Of a DNA stretch of 64,000 nt, positions 19,828 through 34,281 are shown piece by piece. Below the pieces are notes generated by a model that was given only the letters and a program-made list of their open reading frames with translations, searched no databases and was not told where the DNA came from. The stretch's first letter is position 1; every line of letters starts with the position of its first letter. The DNA is from Mycobacterium sp. D16R12. Its GTDB lineage: Bacteria > Actinomycetota > Actinomycetes > Mycobacteriales > Mycobacteriaceae. The stretch covers positions 151,669 through 215,668 of the forward strand of contig NZ_MAFC01000021.1 in assembly GCF_002013465.1 (NCBI RefSeq). Reading direction: 5' to 3'. Both the position numbers and the translations under genes were made by a program.

Positions 19828-21152
19828 GTGACTGTCGGGACGACGCGGTTAGCGCACCCGTCGACCGAGCCCGTCGGCGCGACCAAACCGGTCGTGCCAG
19901 CTCATCCGTGGTGGTGGTTCCTCAAGTCCACACCCGGCAAGATTCTGATGCTCGGTATCGTCCTGGCCACCGCCGGCGTGCTGTCCGCGGTGGCCACTTC
20001 GGCGAGCGTGCAGAACCGGCAGCTCGCCCTGAGCACGGTGCTCAACCACACCGAACCCTTGGCCTACTCGGCCGGACAGCTGTACAGCACGCTGTCGGTC
20101 GCCGATGCCGCCGCGACCACCGCGTTCATCGCGGGCACCGAACCTCAAGGTGTCCGCGAACGGTATGAGCAGGCCATCACCGATGCCTCGACCGCACTCG
20201 TCGCCGCTTCCAGCGGTCTGACCGACAGACCGATGCAGGAGCTGCTGAGCCGGATCAACGCCGAACTGTCGGTCTACACCGGATTGGTCGAGACCGCGCG
20301 CACCAACAACCGGGCAAGCAACCCCGTCGGCGCCTCCTATCTGAGTGAGGCGTCCGCGCTGATGCAACACACGATCCTGCCGGATGCGCAGCGTCTCTAC
20401 GAGGAAACGTCCAACCGCGTCGACCAGGAGACGAGTGCATCCACTCGGGTGCCCTTCCCGGTGATCGTCATCGTGCTGGGCACCATGATCGGCGGGGTCT
20501 TCGGCCATCGCTGGTTGTCCAAGAAGACCCGGCGCATGGTCAATCCCGGCATGCTGGCCGGCGGCGCGGCGCTACTGCTTATGGTGGTTTGGGTGGGTAT
20601 CGCATTGGCCGTCTCCGCCTCGCTGGGCACCGACGCGCGCAATGGCGGCGCCCATTCCCTGAAAACCATCACCCAACTGGTCATCTCTGCCCAGCAGGCC
20701 CGCGCCGACGAAACGCTTGCGCTGATCCGCCGCGGCGACGAGAGCGTCCGCAAGAAGTCGTACTACGACCGCATCGACGAGATGGAACACAAGATCGGCG
20801 AGTACCTGACGAACCCGGATGCCATCGCCCGTGCGGACCTAGAGCGTGCGCAGCAGCTGCTCGGCAGGTGGCGACAGGCGGACGACCGCATCAACGCCTA
20901 CATCGGCGTCGGCAACTACCAGGCCGCGACCCAGGTGGCGCTGGGCAGCAGTGAATCGGACTCGACGCCGGCCTTCGACAGCCTCGACGCGGCGCTGCGC
21001 AACGGTGTGCAGGACAGCCGGCGTCAGCTCCGGTCGGGCGTTCTCAACGCCGAGCGCGCACTGACCCTGTCCTCGGCGGGAGCGTTGATCCTCTCGGTGG
21101 GCGGTGCAATCTGCGTGGGAGTCGGTCTGTGGCCGAGACTGAGCGAGTACCG

Positions 21153-21156
<4 letters not shown>
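19828..21156 (+). CDS. glnX: Membrane protein GlnX of the GlnH-PknG sensing pathway
   Basis: 442 residues with four transmembrane segments near residues 37-58, 207-227, 242-264 and 412-435. Two extracytoplasmic helical domains of about 145 residues lie between TM1-TM2 and TM3-TM4, each like the four-helix sensory domains of chemoreceptors. It corresponds to Rv0412c. In the published mycobacterial pathway, GlnX passes the aspartate/glutamate signal from lipoprotein GlnH to the kinase PknG, which controls 2-oxoglutarate metabolism through GarA. The stop overlaps the glnH start (ATGA), so the three genes are coupled. A TATGCT element at 19782-19787 is a possible -10. Confidence 0.9.
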
Positions 21157-25533
<4,377 letters not shown>

Positions 25534-25537
<4 letters not shown>

Positions 25538-27621
25538 CGGGTCAGATCCTGTGCCTGGATCGCGGTGATGGCGACGGTGTTCACGATGTCCTCCACCAGG
25601 GCCCCGCGGGACAGGTCGTTGATGGGCTTGCGCAACCCCTGCAGGACCGGCCCGATGGCGATGGCACCGGCACTGCGCTGCACGGCCTTATAGGTGTTGT
25701 TGCCGGTGTTGAGGTCCGGGAAGATCAGCACCGTCGCACGTCCGGCGACCGGAGAGTCGGGCATCTTGGTGGCCGCCACCGAAGGCTCCACCGCCGCGTC
25801 GTACTGGATGGGACCCTCCACCAGTAGATCTGGCTGCCTGGCGCGCACCAGTTCGGTGGCGATGCGCACCTTTTCGACCTCGGCACCGCTACCCGAGTTT
25901 CCCGTCGAATAGGACAGCATCGCGACCCGCGGGTCGATACCGAACTGTGCGGCGGTCCGCGCCGAGGAGATGGCAATATCAGCCAGCTGTTCGGAGGTCG
26001 GATCGGGCACGATGGCGCAGTCGCCGTATGCCAGGACGCGGTCGGCCAGGCACATCAAGAAGATGCTGGACACGGTGGAAACACCGGATGTCGTCCTTAT
26101 GATTTCGAAAGCCGGCCTAATCGTGTGCGCGGTGGTGTGCGCCGCACCCGAGACCATGCCGTCGACGATGTCGTTGTAGACCAGCATGGTGCCGAAGTAC
26201 GAGACGTTGCGCATGATCTCGCGCGCCCGATCGGCCGTCATACCCTTGTGCTTGCGCAGCTCGAAATACTGGCCCGCAAACTGCTCGGCGAGCTCGCTGG
26301 TCTTGGGACTGACGACCAGGGCATTCGAGATATCGACACCGAGTTCAGCGGCACGAGAACGTATTTCGGACTCTTCACCCAGGATGGTCAGATCAGCGAC
26401 CTGACGTTGCAGCAGCCGTCCGGCCGCCTTGAGGATCCTGTCGTCATCGCCCTCGGGAAGCACAATGCGCTTGCGATTGTCCCGCGCCCGGTCCAGCAGC
26501 TGATACTCGAACATCTGCGGTGTGGTGACCGACGGTATCGGGATGGCAAGCTGCGAGATGAGATCTGCGCCGTCGACATACCTGTCCATCAGCGCCAGCG
26601 CAGTGTCGATCTTGCGGGCGGAAGCGACGGTCACCCGGCCACGGGCATGCGCTGCCGCGCTCGCGGTCTCGAACGTCCCCGAATCCGTTGCGATGATCGG
26701 CAGTCTCAGCCCGATGCCGTCCACCAGGTCGGCGATCCGCGGATGAAGCTTGAGGCCGCCGTTCAAAATGATGGCGGAAAGCGACGGAAAACCCTCGGCC
26801 ACATGAGCACTCGCCACCGCCAACAGCACATCGGAACGGTCCGCGGGGAAGATGACGGCCTGGCCCTCCTGCAGCCGTTCCAGACAGTGTTCGGCAGTCA
26901 TGCCCGCCACCATGAAGCTAGTGGCCTCGCGTGACATCAGCGCCTCGTCACCGCTGACCAACGAGCCGTTGACCGCCTTCATGAGTTCTTCGACCGACGG
27001 CGAGAACAACAGCGGCACCTCGGGCAGCACCCAGGCCGGCTTGTCGAACCGCGACAATGCTTGGCGCACCTCGTCCAGCTGATCGGGGGCGCACCGGTTG
27101 GCGACAATAGCCGCGGTGTGGGCACGCTGTGCCTTGAGCTCTCCGAGACAGACCTCGGCCAGAGCGGCCACCTCTTCCGGCGTCCGATCGAATCCCTTGA
27201 TGGTCAACAGGACCGGGGCGCCGAGATTGACGGCGATGCGCGCATTGGTGCTCAGCTCGCTGGGGCTGGCGACGTCGGTGTAGTCGCTACCGACAATCAC
27301 CACGGCATCGCAGCGCTCCGCGACCGAGTGGTATCTGTCGACGATCGAGGCGATCGCCGCATCCGGATCCTGGTGCAGGTCGTGATAGGAGACGCCGAGA
27401 CAGTCCTCATATGCGATGTCCGCGGTACTCTGCTCCAGCAACAATTCCAGGATGTAGTCCACACTTTCCCCGGACCGCGCGATGGGGCGGAACACACCCA
27501 CGCGTGCCACCGTTGCGGCCAGCCGATGCATCACACCCAGTGCGACGGTGGACTTTCCGGTGTCACCTTCGGGCGAGGCAATGTAGATACTCGATGCCTT
27601 CAATCCTCTAGCCTCGGTCAT
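25534..27621 (-). CDS. pta: Phosphate acetyltransferase (long, multidomain)
   Basis: Acetyl-CoA plus phosphate to acetyl phosphate. 695 residues, the long form: an N-terminal BioD-like P-loop domain ([15 protein letters not shown]), a middle DRTGG-type regulatory domain (about 220-340) and the C-terminal catalytic domain from about 370 ([18 protein letters not shown] ... [15 protein letters not shown]). It overlaps the mannosidase stop and the ackA start by 4 bases each, so the three form one coupled unit. Confidence 0.95.
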
Positions 27622-30611
27622 GCACGCCTTCCTACGCGAGTGAATCGCAGTGTCAGAATCTTGAACGGACGCACCGTCAGTTGAATGTCGTTCACCCAGA
27701 GTTTGATCGCATCCGGGTACTCGATCGGCCGCTCAAGAAGATCGGTGACGGCCACCCCGTCGTGGCTGAAATTCGTATGGATAGTCACATCAGCCCGTCC
27801 GCCGCGCGACTCGTAGAGCCGGACGATCAGATCACCACTGTGGTCATTGGCGAGCTTCACCGATTCCACCACCACGGCCGGATTGTCCAGGCTGACAAGC
27901 GGTTCGATGTTCTCCACGGAGCCGTCGACGGACCGCGGGTCAAGGTTGCGCCGATATCCCTGCTCCACGGCGTCGCCGATCGACGCGCCCGGCCGCACCG
28001 AGAACCTGAGCCGATGTCGGCCTTGGTCGCAATCCGGATCCGGGAAGAGCGGGGCGCGCAGCAGTGACATCCGCACAAGGGTGGTGGATCCGCGTCGGCT
28101 GATGTCGTGCCCATAGGTGGAATCGTTGGCCACCGCCACCCCGTACCCGGATTCACCCACATGTACCCAGCGGTGCGCGCATATCTCGAACTTGGCTTCG
28201 TCCCACGAGGTGTTGGCGTGCGTGGGCCGATACACATGGCCGAACTGGGTTTCCGATGCGGACCGGTCAGCCTGCACATCGAACGGGAACGCTAATTTGA
28301 GCAGCTTTTCGGTTTCGTGCCAGTCGATGTCGATATCGATGTCCAGCGCGGGCGACCCGTCCTGCAGGGTGATCCGTTGCACCAGATGCGAATTCCCGAA
28401 TGCTCGCTCGATGACCAGCGCGCCGTCCACGACGGCGACCGAGTCCGCCGATGTGAGGTCGGTGACGGTGTTCCGGTAGAACCCGTCGATATCCCAGGCA
28501 TCCCATTGGTTCGGTGTATCGCGGTGCAACTGCAGCAGATTCCCGGGTGCGGCCATGGCCTCGCGGCCGGTGGCAGCGTCGACGAGCGAGACCAACAGTC
28601 CGTCGGTGTCGAAGGTGGCGGCGAGAATCCCGTTGTCCAGCAGGAATCCTTCCCCGGTTTTCACGGGAGTGACCGGTCGCGGCTCATCGACGGCGGCGGC
28701 ACCCAGCGCCGACACCCCGTCGCGATCGTGCGGTGCCGCGTTGAAGATCAGCCTGTACTCACCCCTGCCCGCCAAGGCCCGTATCGCAGATTCGATGATG
28801 GTTTCGAGTCTTGTCGCGATCGCCGCATAGTTCCGCTCGGCGTCCCGGTGCACCCAGGCTATGGAGCTGCCGGGCAGGATGTCGTGGAACTGCTGCAGCA
28901 GCACCAGCTTCCAGATCTCGTCCAGCTCGGCGTACGGGTACGCAAAGCCGGTGCGCACGGCGGCCGTGGACGCCCACAGCTCGGCCTCGCGCAGCAGGTG
29001 CTCGCTGCGACGGTTGCCCTGCTTCGTGTTGGCCTGCGAGGTGTAGGTGCCGCGGTGCAGTTCCAGGTAGAGCTCACCGGACCAGCGCGGCGGGTTGGCG
29101 TATTCGGCTTGGGCGGCGGCGAAGAACTCTGCCGGGGCGCCCAGCGACACCGTCGGCGAACCCTCCAGGGAACGCTTTCGCGTTGCGTACTCAAGCATTT
29201 CACGGGTGGGGCCACCGCCTCCGTCGCCGTAGCCGAACGGCACCAACGACATGGTGCCCGCGCCGGAGTCGCGATAGTTGCGCTGGGCGTGGGCGAGGTC
29301 GCCGCCACCCAGATCGGAGTTGTAGGTGTCGACGGGCGGGAAATGGGTGAACACGCCGGTACCGTCGATCCCCTCCCAGATGAAGGTGTGATGCGGCATC
29401 CGGTTGACCGAATTCCAGGAAATCTTCTGTGTCAGAAAGTATTCCGAGCCAGATGCGGTGACGATCTGGGGCATTGCCGCGGAGTATCCGAACGAATCGG
29501 GCAGCCACACCTCCGGGGTGTCGATCCCGAACTCGTCGAGAAAGAACTGCTTGCCCGCCACGAACTGGCGCGCCATTGCCTCCGCGCCGGGCATGTTCGT
29601 GTCGGCCTCCACCCACATGCCGCCCACTGGGATGAACTGTCCCGCAGCGACCTTCTCCTTGATACGGGCGAACAGGGTGGGGTACGTCTCCTTGATCCAC
29701 GCGTACTGCTGCGCCGAGGAGCAGGCGAACCGGAAATCGGGGTGCCGGTCCATCAGGTCGACCATGTTCGAGAAGGTCCGCGCGCACTTGCGCACCGTCT
29801 CACGCACCGGCCACAACCAGGCCGAGTCGATATGGGCGTGCCCGACAGCGGTGATCCGATGGGCGCTGGCGTAGGCGGGGCGCGCCAGTACCTCGGTAAG
29901 TTCGGCGCGCCCGGCAACGGCGGTACCCGCGAGATCATCGGGGTCCACCGTGTCCAGCGCGCGTTCCAGGGCACGCAGGATCTCGTGGCGGCGCGGTAGA
30001 TCCTCCGGCAGCGTGTGCATCAGCCCGTCGAGGGTGGCGATGTCCTGCTGCAGCCCCCACAGGTTCAGGTCTCGTAGTGCGAGATCGATACCGCCCAGCC
30101 GATACAGTGCCTCTTCGCCGGAGGTGGCCTTGTTCCCCAACGGCATTGGTGACCAGAAGTGCTTACCGATGTCCGGGTTGGCGGCGGCCTCGATGTAGAA
30201 GTCGACCGGGGCATCCGGATCGTCGATGGGCACGAACGCGTTGCGCGGCGCGATCCCCTTCACCACGGTGCCGTCGGGCCGGTACACCAACCCCTCGGCG
30301 TTGAAGCCCGGTCCTCCGGTGAAGCCGAGTTCCACCCGCATCTCCGGGGCGCCCTCGGAGCGGCCGCGCCACTGCTGGGGAACGGTGCCCGTCACGTGCA
30401 GCCACATCGTCGACCACGGTGGCCCCCACGGCGTCCCGGGGGTGATCTCGGTGAATTCCTGCGTCACCGCCTCGGCGAACGGCACGGGCTCACCGGGCAC
30501 GGCCCATGCCGTGAGCGTCAGCGGCGCCGAATCCACATACACAGCACCGCTGAGGCGCTTGTCGACGAAACGCCGAATGCGGTCCTCAACGATGCGCCGG
30601 TCGTCATGCAT
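27618..30611 (-). CDS. Glycoside hydrolase family 38 alpha-mannosidase
   Basis: A 997-residue class II alpha-mannosidase. The zinc site HAHIDSAWLWP, the catalytic-Asp segment GMWVEADTNMPGAE, VWLPDSFGYSAAMPQI and the QFHDILPGSSI His/Asp motif are visible, followed by the C-terminal beta-sandwich domains. No signal peptide, so probably cytosolic, turning over mannose-containing glycans, mannosylglycerate-like solutes or imported oligosaccharide. It is the first gene of a coupled operon with pta and ackA, overlapping pta by 4 bases. M. tuberculosis has pta-ackA here without it; its GH38 gene (Rv0648) lies elsewhere. Confidence 0.92.
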   Translation of the reverse strand: MHDDRRIVEDRIRRFVDKRLSGAVYVDSAPLTLTAWAVPGEPVPFAEAVTQEFTEITPGTPWGPPWSTMWLHVTGTVPQQWRGRSEGAPEMRVELGFTGGPGFNAEGLVYRPDGTVVKGIAPRNAFVPIDDPDAPVDFYIEAAANPDIGKHFWSPMPLGNKATSGEEALYRLGGIDLALRDLNLWGLQQDIATLDGLMHTLPEDLPRRHEILRALERALDTVDPDDLAGTAVAGRAELTEVLARPAYASAHRITAVGHAHIDSAWLWPVRETVRKCARTFSNMVDLMDRHPDFRFACSSAQQYAWIKETYPTLFARIKEKVAAGQFIPVGGMWVEADTNMPGAEAMARQFVAGKQFFLDEFGIDTPEVWLPDSFGYSAAMPQIVTASGSEYFLTQKISWNSVNRMPHHTFIWEGIDGTGVFTHFPPVDTYNSDLGGGDLAHAQRNYRDSGAGTMSLVPFGYGDGGGGPTREMLEYATRKRSLEGSPTVSLGAPAEFFAAAQAEYANPPRWSGELYLELHRGTYTSQANTKQGNRRSEHLLREAELWASTAAVRTGFAYPYAELDEIWKLVLLQQFHDILPGSSIAWVHRDAERNYAAIATRLETIIESAIRALAGRGEYRLIFNAAPHDRDGVSALGAAAVDEPRPVTPVKTGEGFLLDNGILAATFDTDGLLVSLVDAATGREAMAAPGNLLQLHRDTPNQWDAWDIDGFYRNTVTDLTSADSVAVVDGALVIERAFGNSHLVQRITLQDGSPALDIDIDIDWHETEKLLKLAFPFDVQADRSASETQFGHVYRPTHANTSWDEAKFEICAHRWVHVGESGYGVAVANDSTYGHDISRRGSTTLVRMSLLRAPLFPDPDCDQGRHRLRFSVRPGASIGDAVEQGYRRNLDPRSVDGSVENIEPLVSLDNPAVVVESVKLANDHSGDLIVRLYESRGGRADVTIHTNFSHDGVAVTDLLERPIEYPDAIKLWVNDIQLTVRPFKILTLRFTRVGRRA

Positions 30612-30641
30612 GACCTGACCCTATCGGCTAACTATTTCGCT

Positions 30642-30992
30642 CTAGGCAGTCTCGCCCAGACGGACCGTCACCGTCACGCGGCCACTGTCGTCTTTTCTCG
30701 CGATGCCGTAACCGGGCACGTCAACGCCATTGAGCCGGAGCTGCAGCGGCCGGCCTTCTCCGAGGAAGTTGCGCCACCACTTCTTGCTTTCGGGGATGCC
30801 GACCCAGATCACGATGTCGTCTCCCGAGCGCCAGTAGTTCACCGGCGTGCTGAAGATCTGCCCGGATCGGCGGCCGGTGTAGGTGACGACGGTGAAGTAC
30901 CGGCCCGCCAGGCTGCGCAGCCCCGGCACGTTCAGCGCTATCACCGGCACGGTGTTGACCGCGTCGACAAAGCGTCGAAGTAAGGAACTCAT
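30642..30992 (-). CDS. Ddn-family deazaflavin (F420)-dependent nitroreductase-like protein
   Basis: 116 residues of the split-barrel FDOR-A/Ddn family. The hallmark GRRSGQIFSTPVNYW and SKKWWRNFL segments, which contact F420 and position quinone- or nitro-substrates, are present. These proteins reduce quinones or nitroaromatic compounds with F420H2; the natural substrate here is unknown. It sits 28 bases after fgd1 on the same strand, so the F420H2 source and a user are probably cotranscribed. The N terminus is short and weakly amphipathic, as in membrane-attached Ddn. Confidence 0.82.
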   Translation of the reverse strand: MSSLLRRFVDAVNTVPVIALNVPGLRSLAGRYFTVVTYTGRRSGQIFSTPVNYWRSGDDIVIWVGIPESKKWWRNFLGEGRPLQLRLNGVDVPGYGIARKDDSGRVTVTVRLGETA

Positions 30993-31020
30993 CTGTGCCT
31001 AACAGTCTTCGCGCGAGCGC

Positions 31021-32034
31021 TCATCCCAGCTTCCGCAACCGCGGTTCGAGATCGTTCTTGAACAGTTCCAGGAACCGCTTCTGGTCGTGGCCTGGCGCGT
31101 GGAACACCAGGTGGTTCAGGCCCCAGCCGACGTAATCGGCAACCTTGGCCACGGCCTCGTCCGGGTCGGAGGCGACGATCCAGCGCTTAGCGACCTGCTC
31201 GATGGGCAGCTCGTCGGCGGCGCGTTCCATCTCGATGGGGTCGTGGATGCTGTGCTTCTGCTCGGGGGTCAGCGACAGCGGCGCCCAGAAGCGGGTGTTC
31301 TCGAGCGCCTTCTCCGGATCCGGGTCGTAGGAGATCTTGATCTCGATCATCCGGTCGATGTCGTCGAAGGTGCGCTCGGCCAGCGCGGCACCCTCCTTGA
31401 CGGCGGGGATGAGCTTGTCCTTGTACAGCTCCTCGCCCTTGCCGGAGGTGCAGATGAATCCGTCGCCGGCGCGTCCCGCGTACTTGGCGACGACGGCGCC
31501 ACCCGCGGCGATGTAGACGGGGATGCCGCCCTCGGGCACGTCGTAGATGGCGGCACCCTTGGTGCGGTAGTACTCACCCTCAAAATCAACGCGCTCACCG
31601 GTCCACAGTTCGCGCATGAGCCGGACGGACTCGCGCAGCCGTGCGAAGCGCTCCTTGAACTCCGGCCATTCACCGATGAACCCGGTGGCGATCTCGTTGA
31701 GCGCCTCACCGGTGCCGACACCCAGGAAGATGCGACCCGGGTACAGGCAGCCCATGGTGGCGAAGGCCTGCGCGGTGACGGCCGGGTTGTATCGGAACGT
31801 CGGGGTCAGCACCGAGGTACCGAGCTGCAGGCGCTGAGTGCGCTCGCCCACGGCGGTCATCCAGGCCAGTGAGTACGGGGCGTGACCACCGTTGTATCGC
31901 CATGGCTGGAAGTGGTCGCTCACGGTCGCACTGTCAAAACCGTGCGATTCGGTGGCGACCGCCAGCTCGACGAGCTCACGCGGCGCGAACTGCTCCGCCG
32001 ATGCTTTGTATCCCAGCTTCAGTTCCCGTGCCAT
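31021..32034 (-). CDS. fgd1: F420-dependent glucose-6-phosphate dehydrogenase Fgd1
   Basis: Oxidises glucose 6-phosphate while reducing F420 to F420H2, the main supply of this cofactor in mycobacteria. 337 residues, a luciferase-like TIM barrel; start [25 protein letters not shown] with the catalytic His, and [16 protein letters not shown] are diagnostic. Gene order (metallo-hydrolase, fgd1, then pta/ackA) matches Rv0406c-Rv0409. A short sequence repeat occurs both just upstream of its start and across its stop codon. Confidence 0.96.
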   Translation of the reverse strand: MARELKLGYKASAEQFAPRELVELAVATESHGFDSATVSDHFQPWRYNGGHAPYSLAWMTAVGERTQRLQLGTSVLTPTFRYNPAVTAQAFATMGCLYPGRIFLGVGTGEALNEIATGFIGEWPEFKERFARLRESVRLMRELWTGERVDFEGEYYRTKGAAIYDVPEGGIPVYIAAGGAVVAKYAGRAGDGFICTSGKGEELYKDKLIPAVKEGAALAERTFDDIDRMIEIKISYDPDPEKALENTRFWAPLSLTPEQKHSIHDPIEMERAADELPIEQVAKRWIVASDPDEAVAKVADYVGWGLNHLVFHAPGHDQKRFLELFKNDLEPRLRKLG

Positions 32035-32064
32035 CCGCGCGCTCCTCGCCTCAAGGGTGCTTAC

Positions 32065-32122
32065 CGCTCTTCGCGCAAGCGGCTCATCGGTGCTAGACGC
32101 TCTTCGCGCAAGCCGCTCATCG
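32065..32122. repeat. Tandem 25-bp direct repeat, period 33
   Basis: Two copies at 32065-32089 and 32098-32122 differ at one base. Each contains CGCTCTTCGCGCAAGC followed by GCTCATCG. A diverged third copy lies at 31004-31025, across the fgd1 stop. The pair occupies the divergent control region between fgd1 (start 32034) and the metallo-hydrolase (start 32169). Read on the minus strand each copy could encode MSRLREER or MSGLREER, but no real gene is there. Confidence 0.75.
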
Positions 32123-32168
32123 CAAGTTCTCCAACCACCCTAACCAAACCCCGGATAGTCTCATTTCC

Positions 32169-32900
32169 ATGGTCGAGATCACCCAGGTCAGCGACGCCGT
32201 GCATGTGGTCAACGGAGAAGCGGTCAACTGGGTGATCGCATCGGATGATTCGGGCGTCACACTCTTCGATTCCGGCTATCCGGGCGATCGTGACGATGTC
32301 CTGAAATCCATTGCAGCGCTGGGACACAAACCTCAAGATGTGCGCGCGGTGGTGCTCACGCACGGGCACATCGACCATATGGGCACCGCCATCTGGTGGG
32401 CCGCCGAGCACGGAGTCCCGGTGTATGCCCACAACGCCGAGTTGGGCAATGTGCGGCGCGACTACGTGGACCAGGCCGAACCCTTCAAGGTGGTGCTGAA
32501 TCTCTGGCGGCCCGGATGGCTACCGTGGGTCATCCATGCGATGCGCCTCGGAGCCGGAGTCCGTGACGGCATTCCGACGGCAGCTCCGCTCGGTCCTGAG
32601 CTCGCGGACCTGCCGGGAGCACCCGTACCCATCCCGACCCCCGGGCATTCCGGTGGTCACTGCTCGTTCCTGGTCGCCGGTCACGTGCTGGTAGTCGGCG
32701 ACGCCATCATCACCGGCCACCCGGTCGCGACCCGTTCGGGACCTCAGCTGCTGCCCACGCCGTTCACCAGGGACATGGACCAAGCGCGCCGCAGCGTCGA
32801 GGCCCTTGCCGATGTGGATGCCGATGTGCTGGCACCGGGGCACGGTCCGGCGTGGACGGGATCACTGCGCGACGCGGTCGAGATCGCCTTGCGCGCCTAG
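32169..32900 (+). CDS. MBL-fold metallo-hydrolase
   Basis: A 243-residue metallo-beta-lactamase-fold protein with the binuclear metal motif THGHIDHMG, further His in TPGHSGGHCSF, Asp in VGDAI and His in APGHGP: a full ligand set. It corresponds to Rv0406c, also next to fgd1. Substrate unknown; such small enzymes hydrolyse lactones, thioesters or glutathione-type esters. ATG at 32169; no strong ribosome-binding site. Possible shared promoter region with fgd1 in the preceding 134 bases. Confidence 0.85.
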   Translation: MVEITQVSDAVHVVNGEAVNWVIASDDSGVTLFDSGYPGDRDDVLKSIAALGHKPQDVRAVVLTHGHIDHMGTAIWWAAEHGVPVYAHNAELGNVRRDYVDQAEPFKVVLNLWRPGWLPWVIHAMRLGAGVRDGIPTAAPLGPELADLPGAPVPIPTPGHSGGHCSFLVAGHVLVVGDAIITGHPVATRSGPQLLPTPFTRDMDQARRSVEALADVDADVLAPGHGPAWTGSLRDAVEIALRA

Positions 32901-32922
32901 CGCCGAATGTCGGCTTGTCGCG

Positions 32923-34281
32923 CTACGCACTCGCAGTTTCGCGCGGAAAGTCGACACTCGAGCCAGAGATGGGGGCGAGCCCGAGATGCTCGCGCAGCGT
33001 CTCGTGTTCGTACTCGCTGCGGAAGGCGCCGCGTTCCTGCAGCAGCGGCACCACGGTGTCCACGAAGTCGTCGAGACCTGCCGGGGTCAGATGCGGGACC
33101 AGGATGAATCCGTCGCAGGCATCGGCCTGGATGTAGCGATCCACCTCCGCCGCCACCTGAGCCGGGGTACCGATGAACTGCTGGCGGGAGGTGACCTCCT
33201 TGATCAGCTCACGGATCGACAGGTTCTTGGCCTCCGCGAGCTCCCGGTACTTCGCGGCGATCTCCCGCGGATCGCCGTGGCGCGCCTTGCCACGGGTGAT
33301 CGACTCGTCCCCTGTCGGCTCCACGTCCGGCAATGGCCCATCCGGGTCGTACCCGGAGAGATCACGACCCCAGACCTGCTCGAGATAGGCCAGGGCGGTC
33401 TGCGGGCCCACCTGCTGATCCCTGATGTACGCGGCCTTCTCGATCGCCTCCTGTTCGGTGTCACCGAGGACATAGGTGACGCCCGGAAAGACCTTGAGTT
33501 GATCCGGGTTTCGGCCGTGCGCGACGGCACGCGCCTTGACGTCGGCGTAATACTTCTGCCCGGCAGGAATCGAGGAGTGGATGGTGAACAGTGCGTCGGC
33601 ATGCTTGGCGCCGAAGTCACGCCCGTCCGCGGAATCCCCCGCCTGCAGCAGCACCGGATGCCCTTGCGGAGACGTCGGCGCGGTTGCCACACCACGGACG
33701 GTGAACTGCGGCCCCTTGTGGTTTACCGGGCGGATCTCGTCGTCCCAGCTATCCCAGAATTCGCGGGCCACCGTGATGAATTCCTCGGCCCGGTGGTACC
33801 TGTCGGCGTGATCCAGGAAACCGCCGCGCCGGAAGTTCTCACCGGTGAACGCATCGGACGAGGTGACCATGTTCCAGCCCGCGCGCCCGTCCGTCAGATG
33901 ATCGAGAGAGGCGAACTGCCTTGCCACATTGAAGGGTTCGTTGAAGGTGGTGTTGATCGTCCCCACCAGTCCGAGGCGTTCGGTGACGGCGCCCAGCGCG
34001 GAGAGCACCGTGAAGGTATCGGGCCGGCCGACCACATCGAGGTCATGGATCCGTCCCCGATGCTCGCGCAATCGCAGGCCCTCGGCGAGGAAGAAGAAGT
34101 CGAACAGTCCACGCTCGGCGGAGCGTGCCACATGTACGAAGGAGGCGAAGTCGATCTGGCTTCCCGACGCGGGATCGGACCACACCGTGGTGTTGTTGAC
34201 CCCCGGGAAGTGCGCGGCAAGGTGAATCGGCTTGCGGTCCTTGCCTTCCCGAACTCGGATCGCATCCGCTGGGGCGGTCAT
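32923..34281 (-). CDS. NtaA/SnaA/DszA-family flavin monooxygenase
   Basis: 452-residue luciferase-like (LLM) monooxygenase. Family segments: FASFVHVARSAERGLFDFFFLAEG, TINTTFNEPFNVARQFASLDHL, GRAGWNMVTS and a C-terminal GFILVPHL. It needs reduced FMN supplied by a separate reductase, none of which is seen here. B. subtilis YtnJ, which acts on N-acetylated S-alkylcysteine derivatives, belongs to the same family. The ATG at 34281 shares one base with the previous stop; an upstream ATG at 34296 is less likely. Last gene of a seven-gene operon. Confidence 0.86.
   Translation of the reverse strand: MTAPADAIRVREGKDRKPIHLAAHFPGVNNTTVWSDPASGSQIDFASFVHVARSAERGLFDFFFLAEGLRLREHRGRIHDLDVVGRPDTFTVLSALGAVTERLGLVGTINTTFNEPFNVARQFASLDHLTDGRAGWNMVTSSDAFTGENFRRGGFLDHADRYHRAEEFITVAREFWDSWDDEIRPVNHKGPQFTVRGVATAPTSPQGHPVLLQAGDSADGRDFGAKHADALFTIHSSIPAGQKYYADVKARAVAHGRNPDQLKVFPGVTYVLGDTEQEAIEKAAYIRDQQVGPQTALAYLEQVWGRDLSGYDPDGPLPDVEPTGDESITRGKARHGDPREIAAKYRELAEAKNLSIRELIKEVTSRQQFIGTPAQVAAEVDRYIQADACDGFILVPHLTPAGLDDFVDTVVPLLQERGAFRSEYEHETLREHLGLAPISGSSVDFPRETASA

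Noticed and set aside
28317..29999. 560-codon plus-strand open frame opposite the alpha-mannosidase
   Set aside because: Arg/Gly/His-rich composition without domains; an antisense shadow expected in high-GC DNA. The minus-strand frame has clear GH38 motifs.
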